NCBI RefSeq assembly: GCF_033568475.1
Contig: NC_133120.1
Coordinates: 91,530,151 to 91,594,150, forward strand
Direction: 5' to 3'
Length of the DNA stretch: 64,000 bases
From: Henckelia pumila
Lineage: Eukaryota; Streptophyta; Magnoliopsida; Lamiales; Gesneriaceae
The notes beneath the pieces were generated by a model. The model worked only from the letters and a program-made list of their open reading frames with translations. It had not been told where the DNA came from and did not search any database. Positions 38,649 through 50,300 of the stretch are shown here, one piece after another (positions within the stretch are counted from its first letter, which is position 1; every line of letters begins with the position of its first letter). Both the position numbers and the translations under genes were made by a program.

Positions 38649-38688
<40 letters not shown>
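38648..38688. repeat. TA microsatellite
   Basis: About 18 TA units in an uninterrupted run after a short imperfect start. Confidence 0.9.
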
Positions 38689-38690
<2 letters not shown>

Positions 38691-38947
38691 TTATTATAAT
38701 CGAGTGTTTAGTTCATAAATTTGTACAATTTTGTAATTGAAAATTTCATAATCACTTTTTTCAATATTCAAACACTAAATTATTATTTATTCATTAGGAT
38801 ACAGTGTACGTGTGCCTATGTCGTCCACGGTCCACGGATTTAATGAGAATTTTAGGATGAAATGTGCCAAGTGAAATGGCGTTTCCATTCCTTAATTCAG
38901 TTTTAAAATCCATAATATATAATTCCTTCAAAAAAAATATCTATATA

Positions 38948-39284
38948 TCTATACTATTTTTATTTATTATGAAAGAAGACCATATCATGGTCTCTTGGTA
39001 TAGTCAATAATAAAAATAATAATAATTAAAAAACTCAAACTTAAAACATGGGAAAAGCACTAACATTAAAACTATCCACTCACATTAGCATAACAGCCAC
39101 ATAATACTCTCCTACATAAAATACTTTCTTTTACATTGTAGTTGGCAATTTACATCAATATTGAAAATAACTGGTTCATTTTTCAGTTTGCTTACTATTA
39201 TGTTTTTTATATGGCGATCACACATTACGAGATAATACATTTAATCTATGTTTTTCACACGCATCGCGTGTATTTCAGCGCTAG
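38948..39284 (+). mobile_element. Small non-autonomous Helitron, 337 bp
   Basis: The 5' end TCTATACTATTTTTATTTAT is preceded by A. The 3' end has a perfect 6-bp hairpin (ACACGC-ATC-GCGTGT, 39257-39271), a 9-base spacer and CTAG, followed by T. Ends, hairpin spacing and A/T target match the proven Helitron at 28237-32279. Confidence 0.8.
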
Positions 39285-39549
39285 TAATATATAATATAAC
39301 GAGAGTGTTTATTCCACGTGTGTTGTAGAATAGACCCATGATAATTAGGACCATACCTTATACCTATGCTCGTTAGTTAGTTACGCTTGAATAATTGAAT
39401 CACTTAATATACGAGAAAAAAAAATGCGAAATACACCAAATTTCACGTACACTTGTGCATCGGTGCATGTATGTTCCTTGTAACTATTTGATAATAATTT
39501 TATTACTTTAATTTATTAGAAAATGGTCTTTATATATAATATATATATA

Positions 39550-39571
39550 CTAGTAATTCATTGCATGAAAA
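39550..39571 (-). mobile_element. Possible Helitron 3' end, reverse orientation
   Basis: On the minus strand a hairpin (TTCAT-GCA-ATGAA) is followed by CTAG and T. The spacer is only 3 bases rather than 9, and no 5' end was found to the right, so this may be chance. Confidence 0.25.
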
Positions 39572-40120
39572 TTCACGTGCATAAATATTTTATATTAGAT
39601 CTAAAAATAAACGATTTTTTTATGTTTTTAAATTGAAAAAATAAAATTGAATGATGATAATTATAAATAATAAGAGATATTTTTGCAAGATGATTATTCT
39701 AAACTACTCATGCATTATTATATTTTACAATATATACATGTGTATATTTTCACGAGTACGATCGATCCAATTTAATTATTTAGTAACAAACTATGACATA
39801 ATTTATAACAAAAATACTTTAAAATATAATTCATCATACACATTTCGCATGTGTTTTAATTGTTCATCCACGTCCACACAAAATATAATATATATCCCAA
39901 ATAGATGGCAACACGCTATATATGTTGAAAACCCCAATTCTTCTCAAATTCTTCTTTGAGAACCGAATCCCTACAAGGTATAAATTAAGAAATTCCGTTT
40001 ATACGAAATATTGATTAAGCCTTATCATTTCTATATCTACATATATCACTTTTTTTATTATTATTATTACAACAATAATCAAGCACGAAAACATTTTTAG
40101 ACTTAAACGTAAATTCGAAC

Positions 40121-40411
40121 TCACGTCACTGCCTCGAAAAACAAAACAACAAAACAAATATTCCTGTCACTGGACACAGAGTACTCAAAGCTGGTTGCAT
40201 ATTCGATATTACTGCAAATATATAATAATAATAAAAAAAAATAGAAAAATACGTACATAGATGAGCAGGTCAAAAAAGAGAGAGTGCCTACATAAATCGA
40301 GAAAGAGCCGCGGGAATTGTGCGAAGGAGGCGAAGCATCAACGTCAGTGGTTGGAGGGATCCCGACAGGCCAGGGTCCCAGCACGTGCGCCCATTTGTTT
40401 CCTAATGACAT
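40121..40411 (-). CDS. Unrecognised small ORF
   Basis: A 96-codon frame begins MSLGNKWAHVLGPWPVGIPP and continues with a Pro/Ser/Asn-rich stretch (TTDVDASPPSHNSRGS), after which it becomes hydrophobic and AT-driven; a GT donor-like site (TAT|GTAGGC) lies where composition changes. The first ~42 codons look unlike the surrounding AT-rich DNA and could be a real short exon, for instance of a small secreted-peptide-like or non-coding transcript, but there is no signal peptide and I recognise no family. Confidence 0.2.
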   Translation of the reverse strand: MSLGNKWAHVLGPWPVGIPPTTDVDASPPSHNSRGSFSIYVGTLSFLTCSSMYVFFYFFLLLLYICSNIEYATSFEYSVSSDRNICFVVLFFEAVT

Positions 40412-41243
40412 GACATTAATCCAGATTTCAATTGTTTTTGTTTTATTTTTTTGAAAAAACTTGTAATTATATAATAATCTACTTGAGTTTTATCTCGTTC
40501 ACATGGATTTTAAAACTAAAAATTTAGTTCTAATTTATTATAGTGATCGAGATAGAACAGAACTTGAAATTTCAAATGTAATAAGAAAAATTCAACTATT
40601 TTACAGTTGATTATGCCCAAAACTCCTGCAGTATATACATATATATAATTCAAAATTAATTAGATGTGGAATCGATTAAACTTGCGTTGCAGGAACACCC
40701 TCATTAGCTTTGTTCCGGATTTCGGAAGGCAATTTCTTTAAATTAGAAAATTCCCATGGCTTCAACTTTGAGTAAAATATCTCAAGAATAGGGCCAATTT
40801 TACACGTGTTACAGTTGCACGTATTTGACTAATTCATGTGTCTATTTTTATTAATTAAACTGGTCCCACGTCACATCACTTAACCCTAATGAAAAGATAA
40901 TATTAAATAATACTATATATGTATATTAATTATTATGCTATAAATAAGCTCGTTTGAAACGCATTAATAGTATTGACAATTGCATTCTTGAATACCTTGC
41001 TCATACGTGTCTAGTAATTTGTGGGTTCATCGGTCTCATGATATCCATCCCTTCATCCCTTGGCTTCTTTCGCATTGTGGGCACCCAATAACTTTCAATT
41101 GACCATATATATATTTTTCAAGAAAAAAAAAAAAAGCACCGTAGTATATTAATTTTAGCAGTCCTTATCTAGGATTGATGCGGGAGATCGAGACTATATA
41201 TACATACACAGAGGACGAGTTTCATCATCGTTAAATTTTTTTT

Positions 41244-41537
41244 AGGGAAAACTGCAAATTTGGTCATGTATATTTGTTATTTTGTAATTTTGGTTCTTTA
41301 TGTTTTCATATTTCAGTTTTAGTCTTTCATGTTTTGATTTTTGGCAATTTCGGTCATTTTTATTCGAAAATACTTACGTGGCATTGTACACGTCAGCTCC
41401 ACATCAGCACTAAATTGGTGTCACGTCAGCGACACGTCGGAAAAAGGACTAAATTCGGACTAAAACTGAAATATAAAAATATAAAGGACTGAAATCGCAA
41501 AGGAACAAACATACAGGACCAAAAAAATAATTTTCTC
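41244..41537. mobile_element. Long-inverted-repeat MITE, intact relative of 11701-12610
   Basis: Left arm GGGAAAACTGCAAATTTGG and right arm (reverse complement GAGAAAATTATTTTTTTGG) run on for about 75 bp of matching words, around a centre with TTACGTGGCATTGTACACG and CACGTCAGCTCCACATCAGC. Flanks AAATTTTTT (left) and AAATTTTTA (right) could be a 9-bp Mutator-type target duplication, though both are low-complexity. It carries a single CTTACGTG at 41373-41380, where its relative has a hAT MITE. Confidence 0.65.
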
Positions 41538-42496
41538 AAATTTTTATATAGTGACGTCCTAAGATACATCCCGGATATTATTCGATGGTATACCCAGATG
41601 CATCCCTTTTTCACATAAACTCATACCGATATTTAAGAGCATTAAGCAGGTTGTACGTGATGGTTCTATTAGATAATCGATCATTATATAAACTTGGGTT
41701 TGGACTTGTCAAAATTGTCACGGTACAAGTAATGTCTTATGTAAGCATGAGTCATGTCTAATCGGGCCGGGTATGCAAGACTTCCTAAATTTCAAGGTTC
41801 TATATTTTTATTTTTTAACGATGGGAACTTCCATTCTTTCTAGTTTCTCCCATATTTTATTTACTTGACTCAGACATGATCACATCAGGATTGTCATCTC
41901 CTAACCTATTTATTTATGATTTTAAGGCAACGACAAATGAAAGAAACACAAATACTCGACAAATCAATATCATGAAAATCATAATAGTGTTCTGGTTACA
42001 TTAACACAAATTAGAACGTAAACAGTATTTGCAATTGAACATGTTAAATTAAATACGGCACAGTGATAAATATTTTGTTAAAGCGATGAACTTTGAATTT
42101 CCATATTGTCTCCCAGCAATTCCGAAAGGAAGCATAGGTTTTAACTTTTGAGACAGATGGGACATTATAATAATGAATATTGTAAAAGCGTGGGGTAATG
42201 TCTTTTCTTTTCTAGTCTGGCAATCCAACGTGCTGTATTCAAAAATTGTCGTGTACGTCTTTCCTTATGCTGTCATTAATTTCATCTTCAGAAGTGTTAT
42301 ACTTTGTTCATGTGTGAAAAGATCAACCATGATCAATATCCTCAGTTTCGCTGGTTCGATTGACTCAATCAAACTAGATAATTTTGACAACAAACTTTTA
42401 CTCGAACTTTAAAAACACATTTAATTTTAGATTGCACCATGACACGTACGTGTCTTCTCTTTTAAGCTATCAGTGTCATTTGGTTTTTTTTTTTTT

Positions 42497-42752
42497 AAAA
42501 AAAAAGGATTGATCCCTAAGGGGACTCATTTTCCACATGAATCAGAGGTTTATTAACTCATGTGGGGTTAAATCGAGGTATGTGCACAAGCAGCAGTGAC
42601 CTGAAGGAGGGAGCAACATGATCAACTCCCAGAAAATACCCCACAATATTTCAGTAAGAAATATGCTCTACACGAGGATCGAACCCGCAACGTTGGAAAA
42701 TTTCTCCTCACGTCACCTCAGGCCTTACCAACTCGCCTATGCTTCTGTAGGC
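42497..42752 (-). mobile_element. tRNA-derived SINE, reverse orientation
   Basis: On the minus strand the body opens GCATAGGCGAGTTGGTAAGG (A-box region) and has a B box GGGTTCGATCCTCG about 50 bases on, and ends in an A/T run. Both flanks start TCATTTGG followed by a T run (42476-42496 and 42753-42772), a target duplication of about 20 bases. It is the same family as the SINE at 46495-46753 (about 260 bp, same internal words). Confidence 0.85.
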
Positions 42753-43384
42753 TCATTTGGTTTTTTTTTTTTAATTTTCATTTACGTAAACGTAGCTCAT
42801 TGTTGTAAAATTGTTTTTTTTTTCGTTCAACAACGTCCATTCAAATTAAAATCTGCCATATTTAAAAATATATATATATATATTTTCAGGAAATTATCAA
42901 GAATTGTAGACATTTAATTGGAGCCTTTACCTACCAAATTCGCGGGTACGACCCGGCCCCTCAATAGGTGTCCAATTGCGAAAAGTAATTTGGATTTGGT
43001 GAATGGTGATCCAATGGATAAGTAAGAGAAAGTAAAATAAAATTAAATTAAATTGTTGGTAACGTGGCATGTACTTGTTATTATTGTGGGAATATTCGCT
43101 GAAAAATAAGATTCCAGTCGGGGCACATTGAAAACATGTTTGTAACGTGACAAATTAAACGCACTTTGAATTTTACTTTTAGCTGCCAAAGCATATTAAT
43201 TATACTAGGGGACAATATATATATATATACATAAATATGTATGCATGTACTTGCAGAAGAAAATAAATTCAATGGTGTTGGCTGTGAGCTTGTTAGCTTT
43301 CGTTCCAATGGTGGGTGCACTTAAAGTACGTACTCAAACATGTTGATCTTAATTAAGAATATTTATTCATTTTGTTTCGACATT

Positions 43385-43728
43385 AACCGTTTGGTACATG
43401 AGATAAAGGTGGGACGACACACAAATTTTTACTCATCTCATGTTTTTCTCATTTTTTTGTTAACCCAATGATATCTCATGGCCCGATATAACATTAGATG
43501 TAGGCTTGATGACAAATACCTCTTAACCAATGATATTAGTGGAGGATGAATGTCACAAGTGAAATTGTGTGAAATTGACAATAGTAATTAAGAGAACAAA
43601 CACAATAATCTTACAAAATAAAAAAACATACAAAACATCATATTATTCATATATTTGTCTTGCTTATCCACATCTCATCATGTTTTTATTCATTTATCGT
43701 ACATCTCATCCATAATACCAAACGGTAT
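43385..43728. mobile_element. Tourist-like MITE (PIF/Harbinger style)
   Basis: Ends ACCGTTTGGTACATGAGAT and ATCCATAATACCAAACGGT form an inverted repeat with CATGAGAT / ATCTCATC words inside each arm. Interior is AT-rich with several ATCTCATG words. The flanking target duplication is unclear. Confidence 0.55.
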
Positions 43729-44405
43729 CTATAGAAAAATAATGGCATATATAGCTTGCGAGAGTGATCACTATCCAACTAATTAAACCAGCTAGCAGTA
43801 CTATATGTTAAAGTTTAATTTTATATTAGAAAGAAATAAACAGAGATTTAAATTATTTACATAAATAACATAGTTTTAACTTTAAAGTATATAAATAAAG
43901 TTGTTTGTTTACATGTGTGTATATATAAAATTATTGGATTGATGGATCATGATTGTGATTTGGATGAGTGAGATGATTTCAAATGAAAGATGTACATAAC
44001 TAGCAAGGTTGAAGATTGGATTTGAAATTGAAGCATATTGATCTCAAAACATTCATTCTAATTTTAAACCAAACGGATACAATATATTATTTGAGGTGTA
44101 GATATGAAATCAAATTCACACGAATCCTTCTATCATAACGCAACCTCATGATTTTAATATGATAGTTAGTTTGAGATAATTTGCCTCATAAAAATGAAGG
44201 TAAGAATCAAGATAAAAGAGTTCGCGCTACAAAGAAAACTTTATATTGACATATATGTTGAATTATTATGAGCGAAAGATTTTGTCGTCTTTTTTTTTCT
44301 TTCCTTTTTAAAAAATAAAAAAAACATTCGACAGTAAGCTAACAATATTGGCAACCATTCTTTCCAAAATTTGTTTTACAATCACACGAGATTACATTGA
44401 ATTGC

Positions 44406-45115
44406 TTGGCATAGTTTGGTACACAGTATATGATAAATATATAATATATAATATAAGAATAAATTAATGATAAGTAAAATGGTAGTATACTATATTAAAT
44501 GTTTGGTATGATTTTAATAAGAGTGATTAAATTTATATATTAGATTGTAACGACGAAATTAATCTTACCATAATAAATTTTATTTTTCATTATTATTCAA
44601 GATCTTGCACTTGCATGAATGTAATAATTAAATTTGAATTTTTGTAGTGTTTTTTTGTTTGTATTAAATTTATCACACCAAATTAAAGGGATACATAGTC
44701 CACTTGTAGAAGCACTTTACACATGATATGATAAATATATGATATATAATATAAGGATAAGTAAAATGGTAGGATACTATATTAAAAGTTTGATATGATT
44801 TTAATAAGAGTGATTAAATTTATATATTGAATTGTAATGACGAAATTAACCTTACCATTATAAATTTTATTTTTCATTATTATTCAAGATCTTGAACTTG
44901 TATGAATGTAATAATTAAATTTGGATTTTTGTAGTGTTTTTTTGTTTGTATTAAATTTATCACACCAAACTAAAGGGATACATAGTTCAATTGTAGAAGC
45001 ATTTATCACGGGCTCATTAAATTATCATGAGCTTTTAAAAAATGTACCAAGCATGAAATGAAATATGATAATTTATTAATCACTTATTTATCAAGTGTAC
45101 CAAACTATACAACCT
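44406..45115. mobile_element. Tourist-like MITE enlarged by an internal tandem duplication
   Basis: Terminal repeats GGCATAGTTTGGTACAC and GTGTACCAAACTATACAA match over 13 bases. Inside, a ~285-bp unit occurs twice in tandem (44430-44718 and 44728-45007) with roughly one change per 15-20 bases; the first copy has 14 extra bases near its start. CTT flanks both ends, which may be the 3-bp target. Confidence 0.6.
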
Positions 45116-45387
45116 TAACTCATTTGAATCAAACCTCAACCAGAATTTTTAAAAAAGTCTCAATTTGGGACAAGATTGGAGTTCGAAATCACCCAAATAA
45201 GGTAGAATGGAATACGAGGCTCATTACCTCGCACCTCTATGGGCCTCTGTTTAATGTCATGATGACAACATATGGGCCACGATCTGTTTCCTCAATCTCT
45301 TATAGCAGGTTTATTTTTTATTTTTGTTTTGTTTTGTTTTGTTTTTCCTTTGCAGTTTGCAACACTTTGTTTTTGGACCAGTCCTAA

Positions 45388-46138
45388 GAGCATGTACAAG
45401 GATGTGAGTAAGTTGGTGTGGTCAAGTTGGTAACTTCATCGCATGATGATATCAGCGTTGATAACTTCATTGTGTGTTCCTACAATGGTGTGATGATGTT
45501 ATAGCGGTGATGTTGAAATAATATTTTTTTTAATCAATTAAATAATTTTTTTAAAACATAATAAAAATACAAATAAATATAAAAAATTAAAAATAAATAT
45601 TATTAAAATTAAAAAAACTACATTAAAAAATGCACATAAATATAAAAAATAATATTTTTGTAAAACATAATTTTTTTTTAAAAGCATACATAATATTCCA
45701 AAATAAAAAACAAACATGAAAAAAAAAACACATGAATTAAACTTGATACAAGTAAAAAAAAAAATTAATTGAGTTTGTAAAATATAGTCGTTGACCTTTT
45801 TAAATATTTTTATTAATTATTCTTAAATTTTTTGATTTTTTTTTACAAGTTATTTAATTTATTTTTAATTAAAATCATTTTTATAAATTAAAATAATAGA
45901 TCAACTAAGATCATCTCACGTCCATGTTTTAAAAAAATTTAAAAAAAAGAAAAAACAAAAAATTGGTGGGGCCCGCGCATAAAAAAAATTCAAAAAAAAA
46001 AGAAAAACAAGATTTGTGGGCCTCACCACGCAGGGCCCACAATCTTGACTGCACGCGAAAATTTTCGCGTGCAGTTTCATTGCCCCTTGTAAGGGGCAAT
46101 GATTAAATGCCCAACTTGATCGTCCCTTGGGTTTGCTC
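45388..46138. mobile_element. PIF/Harbinger-like element with TAA target duplication
   Basis: Ends GAGCATGTACAAGGATG and, in reverse complement, GAGCAAACCCAAGGGACG are alike, and TAA flanks both sides (45385-45387, 46139-46141). Further in, AAGTTGG/CCAACTT continue the inverted repeat. The right part contains GGGCCCGCGCAT and a 10-bp hairpin (TTGCCCCTTGTAAGGGGCAA, 46080-46099). No coding capacity. Confidence 0.7.
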
Positions 46139-46437
46139 TAATGTACATGTCAAAATATCAAACCAATTACATAAACTAGTTCTTAGGTTTTTTGAATGAC
46201 AAATTATGAACGGTGATTGATTTTTCGGTGAATGTCACGTTTATTATCGTTTCTGTTTTATAAAATTTGAGCCACTTTTAAAAATTATTTTGCCGCGTTT
46301 TGATGACATCAAATCATATTTACTATTTAAGCCTTGGTCGTTGTTTAAAATGTTATATGTTTACATTGAAAAAAAAAAGATAAAAATAGTTGAAAAATAA
46401 AAACGAAAAAAACTACCTTGTATTTTGAGAAATGCAT

Positions 46438-46819
46438 TCTATTATATTATTAATAACTGTATCCACTTCCCCTATGTTGAAAGAAACTACAATCGCCCAC
46501 AGGGGCATAGGCGAGTTGGTAAGGCCCGAGGTGACGTGGGAAACAGCGTTGCGGGTTCGATCCTCGTGTGGAGCATATTCCTCATTGAAATATTTGGGGG
46601 TATGCTCTGGGGGTTGGACCATGTTGTTCCCTCACTCAGGTCCCTGCCTACTCGTGCACATCTCTCGATTTAACCCCCGCATGAGCCAATGGGCCTCTGA
46701 CTCATGTGGGATGGGGTCCCCTTCGAGATCAACCTTTTTTTTTTAAAAAAAAAAAACTGCAATCAATTTGGTTTATGTCATATTGACCACACACGTTATG
46801 CGTGTGCATGTTTTGCTAG
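46438..46819 (+). mobile_element. Helitron-type element interrupted by a SINE
   Basis: The 3' end has a 6-bp hairpin (CACACG-TTATG-CGTGTG, 46790-46806), a 9-base spacer and CTAG followed by T, like the other two Helitrons here. A 5' end candidate TCTATTATATTATTAATAAC begins at 46438 but is preceded by T, not A, so the left border is uncertain. Without the SINE the element would be only about 120 bp. Confidence 0.5.
46495..46753 (+). mobile_element. tRNA-derived SINE, same family as 42497-42752
   Basis: A-box region GGCGAGTTGGTAAGGC and B box GGGTTCGATCCTCG lie 53 bases apart; the 3' part reads CTCACTCAGGTCCCTGCCTA and ends in a T/A run. Flanks AAACTACAATC (46484-46494) and AAACTGCAATC (46754-46764) are an 11-bp target duplication with one mismatch. 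Confidence 0.88.
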
Positions 46820-47325
46820 TTAACAATAAAATTTGATTTTCAGATGTAATTTAGGAAACTTGAAATGTCTCCGGTGAAACATATTTGACAAACATTTAAG
46901 TGTTCTTAAATCACAGATTGAACATCCTCGACTTGTATGTGAAGAATAAATGGAAATGGAACTAACCTAGCTCGTGCGATGCTTGCATACATAACATATT
47001 TTCAATCGGTTTCTCTCTACATTACTCGAATTAAAATCTAGGAAATAATCATTCAAGAAATCAAATTGTAATCGAAAACAACGATAATTCTTGTAATTAA
47101 GACATTTTTTTTTACAAATCTGTTTTGATAAAACTAAAAGCATTTAGCACAAAATTTCATCCCGGAAAAATAAAGAAAGAAAAAGAGAGCGATAAATTTC
47201 ATACAAGAAGCCGAATCGTGAACTCTGCGTTCTCCCCCGGACCATTACATGATCGTAGGGAAGACAAAAAGCCTCCTTTCTCACACACAGCACGGAGAAT
47301 CAGTGATCGTACTTGAAGGGAGAAA
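46820..47325. other. Upstream region of the WD40 gene
   Basis: Includes the likely leader of the WD40 gene next to 47326. No distinct element recognised. Confidence 0.4.
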
Positions 47326-50300
47326 ATGAATGCGCCACCGTTGGTGAAGAAGCCGAAAATGGAGCTTGAAGCGGAGGAGGAGGAGGAGGAGGAGGAGGAG
47401 GAGGAGCAAGTGGAAGAGAGGGAAGGACCAGAGGAGGAACAGAATAGGAAAGAACAAGAAGAAGCGCTATTGGCCCTTGTCCAGCATCGCACCAAAGAAG
47501 TTGAGCATCTTCGTCAGCGCATTACTTATTACAAATCCCAGGTGGATCTTTTGTCTTTCTTGATCTTATGCTTTTCTAAAAACATTACTTTCTCGCACCT
47601 TTTAATTTCTTTACTTTTTTCGTATGTTTTTTGTTTTTGTTTGGAGACTGTTCTTGATTACCTCCGCACGTGGTGTGTATCGGGGAGCCAGTGTTTTTGT
47701 TTTGCCTTGTGATAGGTATCGGTAGTTTGATTAAACTCTGTGGAATCAGCTACTCGTGAATTGTTTTATGGAATTAATCAGTTCAGATATCCTTATGTGC
47801 CAGATGCCCTTTGTTTTCTTGGTAGTTGGTGATGGGTTGCATTTGGTTTGATGTGTATTTAATGCATGAATGATGACAGTGTAATACGGTCTTTATCGTA
47901 AAATGTTCCTTTTGCTCGTTGTTTTGTGACTCAATCATTACCACAGACAAATATCTAAGATTCCTGGGTAATGAATTGGCAAGATCAAGTTAGATAAACT
48001 TATTCTCGTTATAAGCTGAGCTTCGTAGGAAATTTCTGGAGGAATATGTTCAACTCAATTGTTTGGGTGGTTGATATTATTCAGTTTCCTGGCTTCAGTT
48101 GTCTGTGTAGATAAGCTCTACTAGATTCGGGCTCTAGTTATTTGCGCCTGGAGAAATGAAATATTAATACTCAGAATTGTGCAGTAAAATGCTAATGTAG
48201 TTTAGAGAAATCAGCAATGTGAATAGAGAAGTGTAAAATGATCTCTTTGATGGATCCATAGCTATGGAAGGTGCACCGAGGAACACATGGGTATACGACC
48301 AAGCATAAAGGTGTGCAGCCTATCAAATAGGCATGCTAAGGTATCATATTTTAAAATATAGATGCGTGAAAAAAAAAACACGTTGTATACCATCTGAGAG
48401 GTGCTTGGCAAACTATTGAACAAGAAAGTAAATATGATTCATGTGAAAATGAACGTGGATGAGTAGCATATTATAGTCTCCAGGATTCAAAATCTTTTCA
48501 TGTAAGCTGTGCTTAACTCATCCCTTAAACCTATACAGTGCGCCAAGGCACATGGCAAAGGTGCATGCTTTACTAAAGGGCTTTGCCTTGGACTTTTAAC
48601 ATGACTACGTGAGAAGCCCCTACTTTGTAAGAATAACAGAGAGAGAAAATGCAGGTTTATCCCATAATCTTGTTATTTCCCCCCTCTATTGTGTGCCCTC
48701 TTATCCTAATTTCTATTAAATATTTACGCTTATGGAGCAGCCTAAAGCATATACGGTGTCTTTGAGGCAAGGGGTGAGTTTACAGTTCTTTGCCACCTAT
48801 TCTCACGAAGAGGATGCACACTATGGAATCCTAGAAGTATTGTAGCATCATTACCTTTAATGGTATTTTATGCTTTATAACCTAGTTTTGCTTACAACAT
48901 AATTTGACATGGGGATAGCATGCAATCGCATGGTCTCAATATTCACCAGATGTAATTTGACCGGGCAACTTCTGTAAACTGCTGTGGGTTTATATCATCC
49001 CATTGAAACTGTGGATAGAGTTGACTTTTGAAGTGATAATCAATGTATTTACTATAAGTTCATAACTATATGAATAAATTGTGCATTTTTTTATACAAAT
49101 GTGACAGAGTTTGCATCCAGTTTCCTCTGAATCGACATGATCTGTACTCTTTTTATCAGTGGGTTGATATAGACTGATGTACCTTGTGTTTCATGTGCAG
49201 CTTGATGAAGCGGAAAAGAAGTTGGAGGATACACAAACTAAATTGGCTCGTCATCAAGGACAAGACATTTCAGTGGCTTCTGAAACATCTGGTAACATTA
49301 CCAAAGAGGTAAGTGTTGAAAGATCAACAAGCCTTGCTCTCTCTCCGCGTGTTTTAATTTGTCAAGAAATGTCATGCTTTTTGTTAATGAAGGTTCTTCT
49401 TAAAAGCAGTCTCAATGTAAGCCACAGACGTCAGGTCTGGATACCATTAAGTCTTCCAGAGATAATCTTAATGTTTCACAAAAATCAGTTAGTCCTTTCC
49501 ATCAAAATGGAGAATCTTCTCGAAGCCATATCCAGTCCAAATCACAACTTTTGATTCGTTCTGTGACCCCAAAGATTGAAGAATCTGGAAAAGCTACCAA
49601 TGGTTCCGGATTGTTGCCTGGTATATCGGTATCAACTCAAACTAATAGCACTGCCAAGCAAAAAGGAGACAAAGCTCGTAAATTGTCTTCAGTCCAAGAA
49701 ACCATGCAATCTGAACCTAAGGGGAAAAAGGCGAAGCCTGGTATGATTCTGAAGATTTTTTTAGCTGGAAGCTGAATTGCCACGTTTCCTTTTGTGAATC
49801 TACAAATTTGTTTCAGCCCTAAATTTGTAATTTTTTTAATTAAAAATTAATTTTCTTAAAGTTCATAACCACTACTTTTGGGTGCAAAGAAAGTTTGTGG
49901 ATTCAAATGGATAATTTGATAATGTACTGAGAAAGTGGTATTTTTATTAATTATTTTGTGTACTAATATAGTGGAAATCTGTAATTATAGTGCAACTTTT
50001 TAGTCATGGAAGGCTTCACGTTTGTTCACATTATATAATTTGTCAATAATTATTCCTGATTGTTCCTTTCTTTTAAATGCAGAGGAGAGAGAATCTAAAG
50101 ATTTGATTCCATTAATAAGCAGCTGCTCTTCATCAACCACCATTCACTGCCAGACTGGTTGTCTTTTGTCGAGTCAACACAAAAGAAAACTGAGAAGTCT
50201 TGTGCTGTGTCCGACAAATGATCAATTATTTGTGACCAGGTGATTGGATCTTTGACAGTCTCTCATTGGAATAATCAGAAATAGAAGGGATAATTTGGTT

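Noticed and set aside
40980-41000. CTAGT near 40990 as a further Helitron 3' end
   Set aside because: No hairpin lies at the expected distance upstream.
42660-42745. Apparent tRNA gene signal (B box GGGTTCGATCC) and the same at 46500-46565
   Set aside because: No acceptor or anticodon stem can be formed; these are promoter boxes of SINEs with target duplications.
45058-45387. 109-codon open frame on the plus strand
   Set aside because: Starts inside the Tourist-like MITE arm and ends in low-complexity T-rich DNA; no domain.
47199-47495. 98-codon poly-Ser frame on the minus strand
   Set aside because: It is the antisense shadow of the poly-Glu GAG run in exon 1 of the WD40 gene.
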